Positions 1-7,781 of a stretch of 64,000 bases of DNA are shown here, piece after piece; within the stretch, counting starts at the first letter, position 1, and every line of letters starts with the position of its first letter. The translations under genes were made by a program, and so were the position numbers. Origin of the DNA: Phormidium tanganyikae FI6-MK23. Its GTDB lineage: Bacteria > Cyanobacteriota > Cyanobacteriia > Leptolyngbyales > Leptolyngbyaceae. The DNA lies in the NCBI GenBank assembly GCA_019359175.1, contig JAHHHU010000008.1:62001-126000 (forward strand). The letters are read 5' to 3'. The notes beneath the pieces are model-generated. The model was given only the letters and a program-made list of their open reading frames with translations. It made no database searches and was not told where the DNA came from.

Positions 1-131
1 AACATCAGTACGCCTGCGTAAAGTCCGATTAGGTACAGAATACGATCGCGAATCACTTCTCGAAACACATTCGACGCGATCGCCAAAATTCGCGTCACCG
101 TTCCACCCATGGTATAAATCGCTTCACTCAT
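1..131 (-). CDS. fraE: FraE, ABC-2 type permease, N-terminal fragment
   Basis: Only the first 43 residues lie in the window; the gene continues past base 1. The peptide starts MSEAIYTMGGTVTRI and moves into a hydrophobic stretch (YLIGLYAGVL), as in ABC-2 permease subunits. It is third in a minus-strand run behind fraC and fraD, the same order as fraC-fraD-fraE of Anabaena PCC 7120, where FraE is needed for filament integrity and intercellular transfer. Identity therefore rests on the start of the protein plus synteny. The gap to fraD is 54 bases, consistent with one transcript. Confidence 0.72.
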   Translation of the reverse strand, partial: MSEAIYTMGGTVTRILAIASNVFREVIRDRILYLIGLYAGVLM

Positions 132-185
132 CGCTGTTGCTCCTTTGGGAAAACGCACTTTGGATTCCCCATTTTGCCCGAAGAA

Positions 186-1229
186 TTACGATCGAGTCGG
201 TTCAATTTGTCTCGGTGGATCGATCGCGCCGCATTGCACGGTTCCGACGATTTGCGGACGGGCAGGAGCCGTTGCGGGGGGAGCCGGGGAATTGAAATTA
301 AACTCCGAAGGCGTACCGGGTTTACGAGTTTGAGTAATGCGACAAGTGCGAGTGAGTTCGTAACCTTGCCGACGCGAATTGGGGCGATTCCAAAGGGCTT
401 GAAGCTGCAAATCATAAGCTGAGGAAATGACCCGACCATTCAGCGTCCACAAATCTGCTTCTGTCGATCGCGGTAATTGATCTCGAACTTGCTGTCTTAA
501 GCGCGGAACTTGCTGATCGAGTTGTTGGAGCCAGCGTTCTACTTGTCCCCAAGGTTTGCCTTCAAGTTCGGTACGGACATTCTGCGCGGCAAGGTTGAGA
601 ATATCAGCTCCGCGTGATAAAGCTGCGGCTCGATCGAATCGCTGCGGCTGCCAAACAAAGGCACTGCGCGAGAAGTCTTCTGCCCGAAGCGCCGGATTTT
701 GCGCGATCCAATCTTGAATCTGAAAGTAAAACTGAAACCAGCAGCTAATCACCAAATTGGCGAGCAGCACCAAAATAATATCTTGGCGTTTTGGCTTTGT
801 GGGATTGCTATAAATGGGGCTTTTCGTATTTGGGTCAGATTTCACAAATTTTGGAGATGCCCAGATCAGCGCTGAGATCGGCGGCCAACTGATGAAAGCG
901 GTTTGGGTCGGAACGGTTCTTCCTTCGATCGTGCCAAAGAGATAAACACACACTAGAGCACCAACGATCCAAGGGCCAAGAAATAATCCATAAGCAGTCA
1001 ATTTCTTTTTCACTGGCGGTTCGTAGACAAACCACCACACGCTTAGAATTAAAAATATCCAACCGAACGATGAAATAATCCGTTGAGCAACCTGCGGCGG
1101 CGGCGAGGTCGTCAGCGCTGCCACGATCACACTAAAAATACTGAGAAACAATAGAGTCTGCCAAGAGGCCCACTGCGGCGGCTTGACGCGATCTCGAACT
1201 TGCTTAAAAACTTGATTCATGAATGCCAT
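186..1229 (-). CDS. fraD: FraD-like septal-junction membrane protein (DUF5357)
   Basis: A 347-residue protein with about five hydrophobic segments in the first ~180 residues (LFLSIFSVIVAAL, IFLILSVWWFVY, FLGPWIVGALVCVYLF, ILVLLANLVISCW), followed by a soluble, proline- and glutamine-rich C-terminal half. This matches FraD, where the membrane part anchors the septal junction and the soluble part lies in the periplasm. It follows fraC by 12 bases and precedes fraE, so the three genes look co-transcribed. FraD is known from filamentous cyanobacteria as part of cell-cell communication channels. The call uses topology, length and gene order; the C-terminal sequence is less conserved. Confidence 0.8.
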   Translation of the reverse strand: MAFMNQVFKQVRDRVKPPQWASWQTLLFLSIFSVIVAALTTSPPPQVAQRIISSFGWIFLILSVWWFVYEPPVKKKLTAYGLFLGPWIVGALVCVYLFGTIEGRTVPTQTAFISWPPISALIWASPKFVKSDPNTKSPIYSNPTKPKRQDIILVLLANLVISCWFQFYFQIQDWIAQNPALRAEDFSRSAFVWQPQRFDRAAALSRGADILNLAAQNVRTELEGKPWGQVERWLQQLDQQVPRLRQQVRDQLPRSTEADLWTLNGRVISSAYDLQLQALWNRPNSRRQGYELTRTCRITQTRKPGTPSEFNFNSPAPPATAPARPQIVGTVQCGAIDPPRQIEPTRS

Positions 1230-1241
1230 CGCTCGTGCCCC

Positions 1242-1775
1242 CTAAAACGTAACGGGCGGTTCTGAGAACGTCCGAATTGCAATAATTAATGTGATCGCGC
1301 TGAAACTCGCTGCATTTGCCAAAAGCACAGCCAATGCTCGGCTTGGCACATTTGAAAAGGGTTGTCGCTGTGCGTTTCTGCCTTGAAATTTAGTGCGATC
1401 GCGAACTTCGATCGTGGTTGGCTGCTTACCTTCGAGAATTAAATCCAGCCAGTTAAGGCTTTGAACCTTCACGATAAACGTTCCTAGAAATGTGAGAAAA
1501 GCTAATCCCACCAGCATCGGTGGATTGCTCGGCTCATCAAAGAAAATATAATTCGTTAATTGTTGCTGCCAAGGTTGAGGAAGCCAGGGTTCACTGACAA
1601 AAAACACAAACCAGCCAATCACCGTTGAGAGCAGATTTGCTGTAGACGCATATTGAATACTTGATTTTCGACCAATGAGCAAATATTTTTGCAGCACGAG
1701 CGATTCAACTGCGATCGCCAAAACAATAAACAGAAGCTGATATAAAATCGCACGCAGGGGCAACACATCCGACAT
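1242..1775 (-). CDS. fraC: FraC, filament integrity protein
   Basis: A 177-residue integral membrane protein, close to the 179 residues of Anabaena FraC. Hydrophobic helices appear near residues 8-27, 48-64, 90-107 and 150-167, with a charged loop (EGKQPTTIEVRDRTKFQGR) between the last two. FraC works with FraD at septa, where it supports septal protein localisation, nanopore formation and small-molecule exchange. It is the first gene of the fraCDE run and is divergent from mtnP across about 150 bases that must hold both promoters. No clear promoter box was identified there. Confidence 0.82.
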   Translation of the reverse strand: MSDVLPLRAILYQLLFIVLAIAVESLVLQKYLLIGRKSSIQYASTANLLSTVIGWFVFFVSEPWLPQPWQQQLTNYIFFDEPSNPPMLVGLAFLTFLGTFIVKVQSLNWLDLILEGKQPTTIEVRDRTKFQGRNAQRQPFSNVPSRALAVLLANAASFSAITLIIAIRTFSEPPVTF

Positions 1776-1928
1776 AATTCGATCTGCACCAATTCACACC
1801 CAAGATTGTAAGTGCAGTTGTTCGGGTTTGCATCAAAAAGATGTAGAGAAACTGAAGAAAAAGCAAACATTCCGCAGCGCAACCCAGAATAAAGAGCAAA
1901 ATGCGCCCAAGTTAGTTCTACAGTGCTT

Positions 1929-2801
1929 ATGTCTCAAATTAAAATCGGCATCATTGGCGGCAGCGGTCTTTACAAAATGGAAGCGCTCAAAGATGTAGAA
2001 GAATTGTCGATCGATACTCCATTCGGATCACCGTCCGATGCTTTGATCGTGGGAACTTTGGATCAAACCCGCGTCGCTTTTCTAGCTCGTCACGGACGCA
2101 ATCATCATCTTTTACCATCAGAACTGCCGTTTCGCGCCAACATCTACGCGATGAAAAGCTTGGGAGTTGAGTACTTAATCTCTGCTTCTGCGGTTGGCTC
2201 GTTGAAAGCAGAAGCGAAACCGTTGGATATGGTGATTCCGGATCAGTTTATCGATCGAACTTATCACCGCACTGGCACATTTTTCGGGGATGGCGTGGTC
2301 GCGCACGTTGCATTCGGCGATCCAGTCTGTTTGGAACTTGCGAAAGTGCTTGGCGATGCAGTTGAAAGTTTGAACCTCTCGGATGTTAACTTACATCGTG
2401 GCGGAACTTACGTCTGCATGGAGGGGCCTACATTTTCAACCAAAGCCGAATCGAATTTGCATCGCAGTTGGGGCGCATCAGTGATCGGCATGACAAATCT
2501 ACCCGAAGCGAAATTAGCCCGCGAGGCTGAGATTGCTTATGCGACGTTGGCACTGGTCACAGATTACGACTGCTGGCATCCGGATCACGATAGCGTCACC
2601 GTTGAAATGGTGATCGCCAATCTTCAGCGCAATGCGGTGAATGCACAGAAAGTCATTTTAGAAACGGTGCGACGATTAACCGAAAATTCGCCTGTTTCCG
2701 AGGCGCATTCTGCTTTGAAATATGCGATTCTGACTCCGAAAGATCGAATTTCTGCGATCGCGAAAGAGAAACTAGGACTACTTCTAAACAAATATCTGTA
2801 A
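1929..2801 (+). CDS. mtnP: S-methyl-5'-thioadenosine phosphorylase
   Basis: MtnP cleaves methylthioadenosine, the by-product of polyamine synthesis, to adenine and methylthioribose-1-phosphate for methionine salvage. The 290-residue protein carries the family landmarks: GIIGGSGLY at the N-terminus, the phosphate-binding region [37 protein letters not shown], the substrate loop [18 protein letters not shown] and the base-binding [10 protein letters not shown]. The ATG at 1929 is preferred to an in-frame GTG six bases upstream because [13 protein letters not shown] fits the family start. It is monocistronic, divergent from fraC and convergent with the broken DUF4325 gene. Confidence 0.93.
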   Translation: MSQIKIGIIGGSGLYKMEALKDVEELSIDTPFGSPSDALIVGTLDQTRVAFLARHGRNHHLLPSELPFRANIYAMKSLGVEYLISASAVGSLKAEAKPLDMVIPDQFIDRTYHRTGTFFGDGVVAHVAFGDPVCLELAKVLGDAVESLNLSDVNLHRGGTYVCMEGPTFSTKAESNLHRSWGASVIGMTNLPEAKLAREAEIAYATLALVTDYDCWHPDHDSVTVEMVIANLQRNAVNAQKVILETVRRLTENSPVSEAHSALKYAILTPKDRISAIAKEKLGLLLNKYL

Positions 2802-2817
2802 TTCTAAGCATCAGATA

Positions 2818-3846
2818 TCAATCGCCCTCTGCTCTACTAATCATCTGTGCAACCTCTTCATTGGTATACAAGCTCATAATTTGTATGTCTGGATGTTGCT
2901 TTCTGAAAACGCGAAAAACCTCATCTGCAAACGCCTGCCCGATCGCTTCTACGCCAGAGAAATCAAACATCACCACTTTGAATTTATCAACTCTAGTCAG
3001 TAACCTTTTGGCTTGAGAGCGTGACACTAATCTTTCATCACCGTATTGAGCGAGACGAACAGGCACGACCGTTTTTGTAAACGCATAATCATCACCCGAT
3101 GAAAAATTATCAAATACCTGTTTAAAAGTTCTCGATGTGTTGTTGTCGAGCTTCATAACAACAAGTGTTCCAGCTTGAGCGTGATCCTCTTCTAAAATCC
3201 AATCTTCTGCTTCGTTAAACTCGTGCGAGAACAGCACGTTTCCAGAGCGAATGACAAATTCGTCAAACATCCGCGATGTGAAAAAGATGCTCTGCCCACT
3301 GTGATGATCGGGATCAGTTGTAAGCTTGCCCTTCGATAATTCCAGAACCGCATGACGCTCATCATGAAGTTCTAACTCTCTCTAAATCTTCCTAAAAATT
3401 CCTTCTCCATCGTCGCAGATGGTCATCTGAGTACTCGTTACTGTTTTCTCAACTTGAATCACAACCTCTCTACCCGATGAGTGGTTGATCGCGTTATTCA
3501 GCATTTCAGTAAATCCGTACACCCAAATATCTTTGACATTGCTGGGCAACTCGAAGACTAAAGGTTTGATGTCGGACTCCCAAACAATGTCTTCTTCAAG
3601 CTTGGTAGTGATCGGATAGGTCTTTGTCAGTTCAACGAATGAATGGAGGTGATAGCTTTTATTCTTTGTAGAGCCTTTCATCTCGATCGCTTTCTGCTCA
3701 ACTAGCCGTTGAATATGTTTGTTAACGGCTTGCCGAGTAATGCCAAATTCTTGAGCGGTCAAGGTAGCAACATTGTTCGGATGCTGTTCTATCTTTGTCA
3801 AGATAAACTGACGAATCTGTTCACCCCGCTGACGAGCCTTTGCCAC
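2818..3846 (-). pseudogene. HTH / HATPase / DUF4325 (STAS-like) regulator split by one amber codon
   Basis: Two consecutive reading frames on minus, 3846-3382 and 3270-2818, are in the same phase and are joined by open sequence except for one TAG at 3382-3384. The N-terminal part has a winged-helix DNA-binding domain (residues ~8-60, FGITRQAVNKHIQRLVEQ) and a GHKL-type ATPase N box (EMLNNAINHS) and G1 box (DDGEGIF). The read-through part resumes with RELELHDERH, a degenerate G2 region (HSGQSIFFTSRMFDEF) and a DUF4325 STAS-like domain. All three parts are normally one protein of about 340 residues. CAG to TAG is a single transition, so this is either a recent nonsense mutation, a read-through gene or a sequence error. 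The first frame starts with GTG and no clear Shine-Dalgarno. Confidence 0.8.
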
Positions 3847-3858
3847 TAGCGCTGATTT

Positions 3859-3921
3859 CCTATCATTGTCAACTTTACGCCTATCATTGTCAATCTTATG
3901 CCTATTATTGTCAACTTTCTA
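3859..3921 (-). promoter_or_regulatory. Three 21-bp iterons with overlapping promoter boxes
   Basis: Three head-to-tail 21-bp units lie at 3859-3879, 3880-3900 and 3901-3921, ending 12 bases before the GTG of the HTH/ATPase gene. On minus each contains TTGACAAT followed by AATAGG or GATAGG. TTGACA matches a consensus -35 box. GACAAT of the next unit falls 17 bases downstream and can act as -10, so the repeats could form overlapping tandem promoters or an iterated operator. The 21-bp period is two helical turns, placing binding sites on one face of DNA. Autoregulation by the adjacent HTH protein is inference. Confidence 0.6.
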
Positions 3922-3945
3922 GCGTGTGATGATCGTCGCAAAATC

Positions 3946-4347
3946 TCAAAGTAAACCTTCCAACTGGCGACGAATACGATCGAGATCTCCATTCGACATC
4001 TCAGGATCTTCCTGTGGTTGAGCTTTCTCGTCTGGATTCCAATCCGTTTCGTCGATATTGCGATCGGGCGGAGCTAACAGCAATCGCTCAAACTCATTTT
4101 GCGGTATGAAATTCTCTGGAATCAGATACGCCTCGTATCCGGCATCTTGGCAAAATTCCTCAATTTCTTCTTGGTCAATCTTTTCCACGCTCGGAACCGC
4201 AAAATCTTGGGCTTCCAACATCAATGCGTAGCGCGTGGCATCGTCTTCTTGAGCAAACATCAACACGAGATTCTGATCGCCCACACTGATTGTGTGAATT
4301 CCTGGATTATCAGTGTCGGAGTTGAAAAGTAAGACGAAAACTTGCAT
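3946..4347 (-). CDS. DUF3110 domain protein
   Basis: A 133-residue acidic protein beginning MQVFVLLFNSDTDNPGIHT, the usual start of the cyanobacterial and plastid DUF3110 family. The first ~85 residues form the domain (VGDQNLVLMFAQEDDATRYALMLEAQDF); the tail is low-complexity, rich in D, E, P and Q, and ends in a short helix (DLDRIRRQLEGLL). No enzymatic motif, signal peptide or membrane segment is visible, so it is probably soluble. It is on the same strand as, and upstream of, the amber-split regulator, but the iteron promoter between them argues for separate transcription. Confidence 0.78.
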   Translation of the reverse strand: MQVFVLLFNSDTDNPGIHTISVGDQNLVLMFAQEDDATRYALMLEAQDFAVPSVEKIDQEEIEEFCQDAGYEAYLIPENFIPQNEFERLLLAPPDRNIDETDWNPDEKAQPQEDPEMSNGDLDRIRRQLEGLL

Positions 4348-4438
4348 AACTCTAGAGAAATCGATGGATTAGATTTAAGGGTACTTCACTAAGTTCGCTT
4401 ACAGATGAAACTATTTCGGAAATGTTGACTTCATTTGT

Positions 4439-4458
4439 GTATCAGTACAAATTGATAC
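4439..4458 (+). promoter_or_regulatory. Inverted repeat GTATCA-N8-TGATAC upstream of the coiled-coil gene
   Basis: A perfect 6-bp inverted repeat ends 25 bases before the ATG at 4484. A TTGACT box at 4425-4430 could be a -35 element, with a weak -10 (ACAAAT) inside the repeat. That geometry would suit a repressor operator. The bound factor is unknown. Confidence 0.3.
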
Positions 4459-4483
4459 TAAGTCAAACCGCTGGAGTGGAAAG

Positions 4484-5323
4484 ATGTCAGGAATGCGAAG
4501 AGTGGATCGAAAAAGTGGCTCTGATGACAATGCAATCAATAATCCTCGGTCTCAAAACTCAGAACCCCTTTCCTATCATGAACTGAAGCAGCATTGGCTA
4601 TCTGCACGATCAACACAGAACGAGTTGCGGGACATTGCTAAAACGAAAGAGCAAGAAGCCGAACACACTCATCGCCTATACCTAGAAGAGCAGCAAAGGC
4701 ATCAGACAGCGCTAACGCTGTATCAAGAGGTGCAACAAAACTATCAAACAACGCTGACGCAGTACGAGGAAGTGCAGATTCAAGCCCGATCATATCTAAT
4801 ACAGTATGAGAAAGCTCAAACGCAAGCAAAGTCCTACTTTACGCAATATCAAGACGCTCAAACCCAAGTACAGTCCTACTCTGCATTGTATCAAGAATCA
4901 CAAACGCAATTTCAATCCTATTTAACGCTGTATGAGTCCGAGAAAACGAGAGGCGATGAATTATCTGTCAAGTTTGAGGAGATTCAAGCTGAGCGAGATC
5001 GCTATTTGACGCTATACAACGAATCACAGAATGAGCTTAAATTTGAACGCCGATCAAAGGCAGGAATTAAGGGTTGGGAGACTCGTCGCAAGCGAGAAAA
5101 TGAGCGATTGAAACAAGAGATTGGGGAGATGACCGTTCTACTGCGAGATTCTCTAGAGCGGAAAGAGGAAGCGGTCAACAGTTTATATGTTGTAGCTGAA
5201 CGAATGGATCGCATTCAACGATTAGTGGATTCGGTCGATGACGACGCAGCAGCAAATCCAGTGGGAATGATTCAAAAGCTACAGCGGATTTGGCAGACAG
5301 TAAAGGAAATTCTGGCAGAGTGA
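4484..5323 (+). CDS. Coiled-coil protein with nine 14-residue repeats, unknown function
   Basis: A 279-residue protein I do not recognise as a named family. Residues 1-60 are polar and contain YHELKQHWLSARSTQ. Residues ~65-190 are nine consecutive 14-residue units with consensus LY-x-E-x-Q-(x)5-Y-L-T, for example QYEKAQTQAKSYFT and LYQESQTQFQSYLT. Fourteen residues are two heptads, so a long rod-like coiled coil is expected. A basic patch follows (GIKGWETRRKRENERLKQE), then another coiled coil to the end. No signal peptide or membrane helix is seen, so it is cytoplasmic. The ATG has a good GGAG at -10. The next gene starts 7 bases after the stop, so the two probably form an operon. Scaffold or DNA-binding roles are both possible. 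Confidence 0.65.
   Translation: MSGMRRVDRKSGSDDNAINNPRSQNSEPLSYHELKQHWLSARSTQNELRDIAKTKEQEAEHTHRLYLEEQQRHQTALTLYQEVQQNYQTTLTQYEEVQIQARSYLIQYEKAQTQAKSYFTQYQDAQTQVQSYSALYQESQTQFQSYLTLYESEKTRGDELSVKFEEIQAERDRYLTLYNESQNELKFERRSKAGIKGWETRRKRENERLKQEIGEMTVLLRDSLERKEEAVNSLYVVAERMDRIQRLVDSVDDDAAANPVGMIQKLQRIWQTVKEILAE
4676..5053 (+). repeat. Nine in-frame 42-bp units encoding 14-residue coiled-coil repeats
   Basis: Units start at 4676, 4718, 4760, 4802, 4844, 4886, 4928, 4970 and 5012. The middle units are most alike (cagtatgagaaagctcaaac against caatatcaagacgctcaaac), while the outer ones are diverged. This gradient is typical of internal tandem duplication followed by drift. Confidence 0.7.
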
Positions 5324-5330
5324 GACGACC

Positions 5331-5813
5331 ATGAGTGAGGGTACTAGGGCAGTTGACAAAACGTTAAGTCAGGGGACAGCAGGCGATCGTATTCGCGCAA
5401 TCGCCGATCAATTAAGACAAGAAACGAGTTTGCAAATTAAAGCGACCTCGCGAATTTTAGGGGCAGCGGCTCAAATTTCGGAGAATCACGATCGCTTAAT
5501 TGATGACGTTGTTGAAATGGTAGAAGAAGATCTAGAGCAGCAGACTCAACCACCGATTAGCGAAGCAGTCACAGTCGAGCGACTCCAGCGGCAATTTAAA
5601 ACTCTGAAGCAGGCAAAACTACATTTTGGAATAAAGGCAAACACTTGGGCATTGCTAGCGGATAGGCTAAGCCAACAATCCACTGTTCCTAACGATAATC
5701 AAGTTTCTGTGTTCCAGCGTTTAGACGCGATCGAGGGTGAGTTACAAGCTGTACGATCGGATTTGAATCAAGCGTTAAAAGTGTTGGAGCTAATTCTGAG
5801 AAAGATGTCGTAA
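5331..5813 (+). CDS. Small helical protein, probable partner of the coiled-coil gene
   Basis: A 160-residue hydrophilic protein not assigned to a family. Almost all of it should be helical: AGDRIRAIADQLRQETSLQ near the start, VERLQRQFKTLKQAKLHFGIK in the middle, and a C-terminal coiled coil (VFQRLDAIEGELQAVRSDLNQALKVLELILRKM). There is no signal peptide, membrane segment or catalytic motif. It starts 7 bases after the upstream coiled-coil gene, so co-translation and a physical complex are plausible. A strong inverted repeat that can terminate transcription follows the stop. Confidence 0.6.
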   Translation: MSEGTRAVDKTLSQGTAGDRIRAIADQLRQETSLQIKATSRILGAAAQISENHDRLIDDVVEMVEEDLEQQTQPPISEAVTVERLQRQFKTLKQAKLHFGIKANTWALLADRLSQQSTVPNDNQVSVFQRLDAIEGELQAVRSDLNQALKVLELILRKMS

Positions 5814-5815
5814 AA

Positions 5816-5887
5816 GGCGATCTGGGATCAGCCATGATGTTGTAATCACAGGCGGTTCGCCCGAACTCTAACCCGTCCCAGATCGCC
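5816..5887. terminator. Long inverted repeat between convergent genes
   Basis: Perfect 12-bp arms GGCGATCTGGGA (5816-5827) and TCCCAGATCGCC (5876-5887) enclose about 48 bases. They begin just after the stop of the 5331 gene and end just before the stop of the allantoinase gene, so the stem could end transcription from either side. Confidence 0.5.
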
Positions 5888-5897
5888 AGTTTTGCCA

Positions 5898-6818
5898 TTA
5901 TGTCAGTGGTTTATGATGTTCGTGCCAATGTTTAGCAATATCAATTCGACGACAGAGCCAAACGCGATCGTGTCCTTGCACATAATCCAAAAATCGCGCT
6001 AGTGCTGCCGCTCTTCCCGGTCTTCCCACCAATCGACAATGCAGCCCGATGCTCATCATTTTCGGTGCAGTTTCGCCTTCTTCGTACAATACATCAAACG
6101 CATCTTGCAGGTAGGCAAAAAATTGATCACCCGAATTAAATCCCTGATTCGTGGCGAACCGCATATCGTTGTTATCCAGCGTGTAGGGAATCACCAGATG
6201 CGGCTTACCATTGCCCTTCACCCAGTAAGGCAAATCATCCGCATAGCTATCCGAATCGTAAAGAAATCCGCCTTCTTCGATCACCAGTTTCTGAGTGTTT
6301 GGGCTATTGCGTCCCGTGTACCATCCGAGCGGACGGCTTCCGGTCACGCGGGTATGAATGTCGATCGCCGTCTTCAGATGCTCCCGCTCTGCTTCTTCAG
6401 AAAAATCTTTGTACTCGATCCAGCGATATCCATGACTCGCGATTTCCCAATCTGCGGCTTTCATCGCTGCGACGACTTCAGGGTTTCGCTCTAATGCCAT
6501 TGCCACCCCGTAAACCGTGACCGGAATCCCGCGCGAGGTAAACATCCGATGCAATCGCCAAAATCCTGCCCGACTGCCGTACTCATAGCACGACTCCATA
6601 TTCATATGGCGCAATCCTGGAAATGGAGCAGCTCCAACAATTTCAGATAAGAACGCTTCTGAAGCTAGATCGCCGTGCAGGATGCAATTTTCGCCGCCTT
6701 CCTCGTAATTAATGACAAACTGAACCGCGACCTGGGCTTGATCTTTCCATTGGGGGTGGGGCGGGGTCTGACCATAACCCACCATGTCTCTCGGATATGA
6801 ATTTATAGAGGCAGTCAT
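5898..6818 (-). CDS. puuE: PuuE-type allantoinase / polysaccharide deacetylase family
   Basis: A 306-residue NodB-fold protein of the cofactor-independent allantoinase (PuuE) family, which hydrolyses allantoin to allantoate in purine breakdown. Diagnostic stretches are YPRDMVGYGQTPPHPQWKDQ at the N-terminus, VQFVINYEEGGE, SCYEYGSRAGFWRLHR, DWEIASHGYRWIEY, GWYTGRNSPNT and the C-terminal MSIGLHCRLVGRPGR. ATG at 6818 is preferred to a TTG two codons earlier; it overlaps the TGA of the upstream gene (TGATG), indicating translational coupling. No other purine-catabolic gene is next to it, so allantoinase activity is a family-level inference. Confidence 0.85.
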   Translation of the reverse strand: MTASINSYPRDMVGYGQTPPHPQWKDQAQVAVQFVINYEEGGENCILHGDLASEAFLSEIVGAAPFPGLRHMNMESCYEYGSRAGFWRLHRMFTSRGIPVTVYGVAMALERNPEVVAAMKAADWEIASHGYRWIEYKDFSEEAEREHLKTAIDIHTRVTGSRPLGWYTGRNSPNTQKLVIEEGGFLYDSDSYADDLPYWVKGNGKPHLVIPYTLDNNDMRFATNQGFNSGDQFFAYLQDAFDVLYEEGETAPKMMSIGLHCRLVGRPGRAAALARFLDYVQGHDRVWLCRRIDIAKHWHEHHKPLT

Positions 6819-7240
6819 CAGCAATTGACCGATAGAAGTTGCTGATTGAGAAATATAACAAGATCTCGGACAGTATGTAGCATACCCACATCCAGTCGAT
6901 CGCTAATTTCAATCCCAAAGCGATCGCGAAAATCATCGCACAAGTTACATTCCCAATCGAACCAGCACACGAGGGGAAGCTGCAAATCTTCGGTTAAGCG
7001 ATCTCTTGGTGTGACTTTGGCGAAGGGCAAGCCCGAATAAGATTCCATCTGTTGATAAATAAATGCAGAAAGGTCTTGTGAAATTGCCAGCGGTTGCCAG
7101 AAAGAGCGATACCAGTCTTCTGAATTCCGTGCAGGGCGCAATCTCCAGTCTTGATGAATCCGACGACGAACGCTCAAGTCTGGACTGAGATCCGCATATG
7201 TTCTTACATTTAGCACTACGTTGTTTAGCTCGCGCCACAT
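6818..7240 (-). CDS. Unknown protein, possibly acyl-carrier-like, coupled to puuE
   Basis: About 140 residues, not firmly recognised. The N-terminal half is rich in W and R ([28 protein letters not shown]). The C-terminal half ([13 protein letters not shown], then [17 protein letters not shown] and [16 protein letters not shown]) loosely recalls small acyl-carrier-like DUF1493 proteins, without a clear phosphopantetheine serine. The ATG at 7240 follows AGGGAGA and is preferred; an in-frame GTG at 7285 would add 15 residues. Its TGA overlaps the puuE start, so the two are probably expressed together. Confidence 0.55.
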   Translation of the reverse strand: MWRELNNVVLNVRTYADLSPDLSVRRRIHQDWRLRPARNSEDWYRSFWQPLAISQDLSAFIYQQMESYSGLPFAKVTPRDRLTEDLQLPLVCWFDWECNLCDDFRDRFGIEISDRLDVGMLHTVRDLVIFLNQQLLSVNC

Positions 7241-7400
7241 TCTCCCTGCTGCCCGGTTGCGATCGATTTGTCTCAGTATTCCCACTCAGGAGGAGACTTC
7301 CACATCGATTCTGTCAGTTGTCAACCTTCCGAACCGCCCGGATTTGAGTACAGTGAAAAACAACCCCCTTATCATTCCTGCTGGGTCTTGCAGCACAACC

Positions 7401-7664
7401 ATGACGGAGATCAAACTTATCAATATCGGTTTTGGCAACATCGTCTCCGCCCACCGCGTCATTGCGATCGTGTCTCCCGAATCCGCCCCGATCAAGCGAA
7501 TCATCACCGATGCCCGTGAAAGTGACAAGCTGATCGACGCGACTTATGGCAGGCGTACCCGTGCCGTAATTGTGATGGATTCCGGTCATATCGTGCTTTC
7601 AGCAATCCAACCTGAGACCGTTGCCAATCGATTTTTATTTCACAAAGATGGAATAAATGAATAG
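7401..7664 (+). CDS. remA: RemA/DUF370 family regulator
   Basis: An 87-residue protein beginning [20 protein letters not shown], the hallmark start of the RemA/YlzA (DUF370) family. In Bacillus RemA is a DNA-binding activator of biofilm-matrix genes; the cyanobacterial role is not established. The core [31 protein letters not shown] is intact. The frame is open to 7221, but family conservation starts at the ATG at 7401. gmk follows after 117 bases on the same strand, the same remA-gmk neighbourhood as in Firmicutes. Confidence 0.9.
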   Translation: MTEIKLINIGFGNIVSAHRVIAIVSPESAPIKRIITDARESDKLIDATYGRRTRAVIVMDSGHIVLSAIQPETVANRFLFHKDGINE

Positions 7665-7781
7665 AATTTCGGAAATCCCCCCCGATCCTTCACCCTTTCA
7701 TTGACTTATTCTGCCGAGTTGCAAGCTATACTCACAGAATCAGAAAACGGGAACACTAGCGCACAAATTACTTAAGCAGCT

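Noticed and set aside
3382-3384. Programmed TAG recoding (pyrrolysine or a suppressor)
   Set aside because: No recoding element or matching tRNA was seen; simple nonsense mutation is more economical, though read-through is not excluded.
6039-6494. 151-codon plus frame inside puuE
   Set aside because: Antisense shadow of a recognisable allantoinase.
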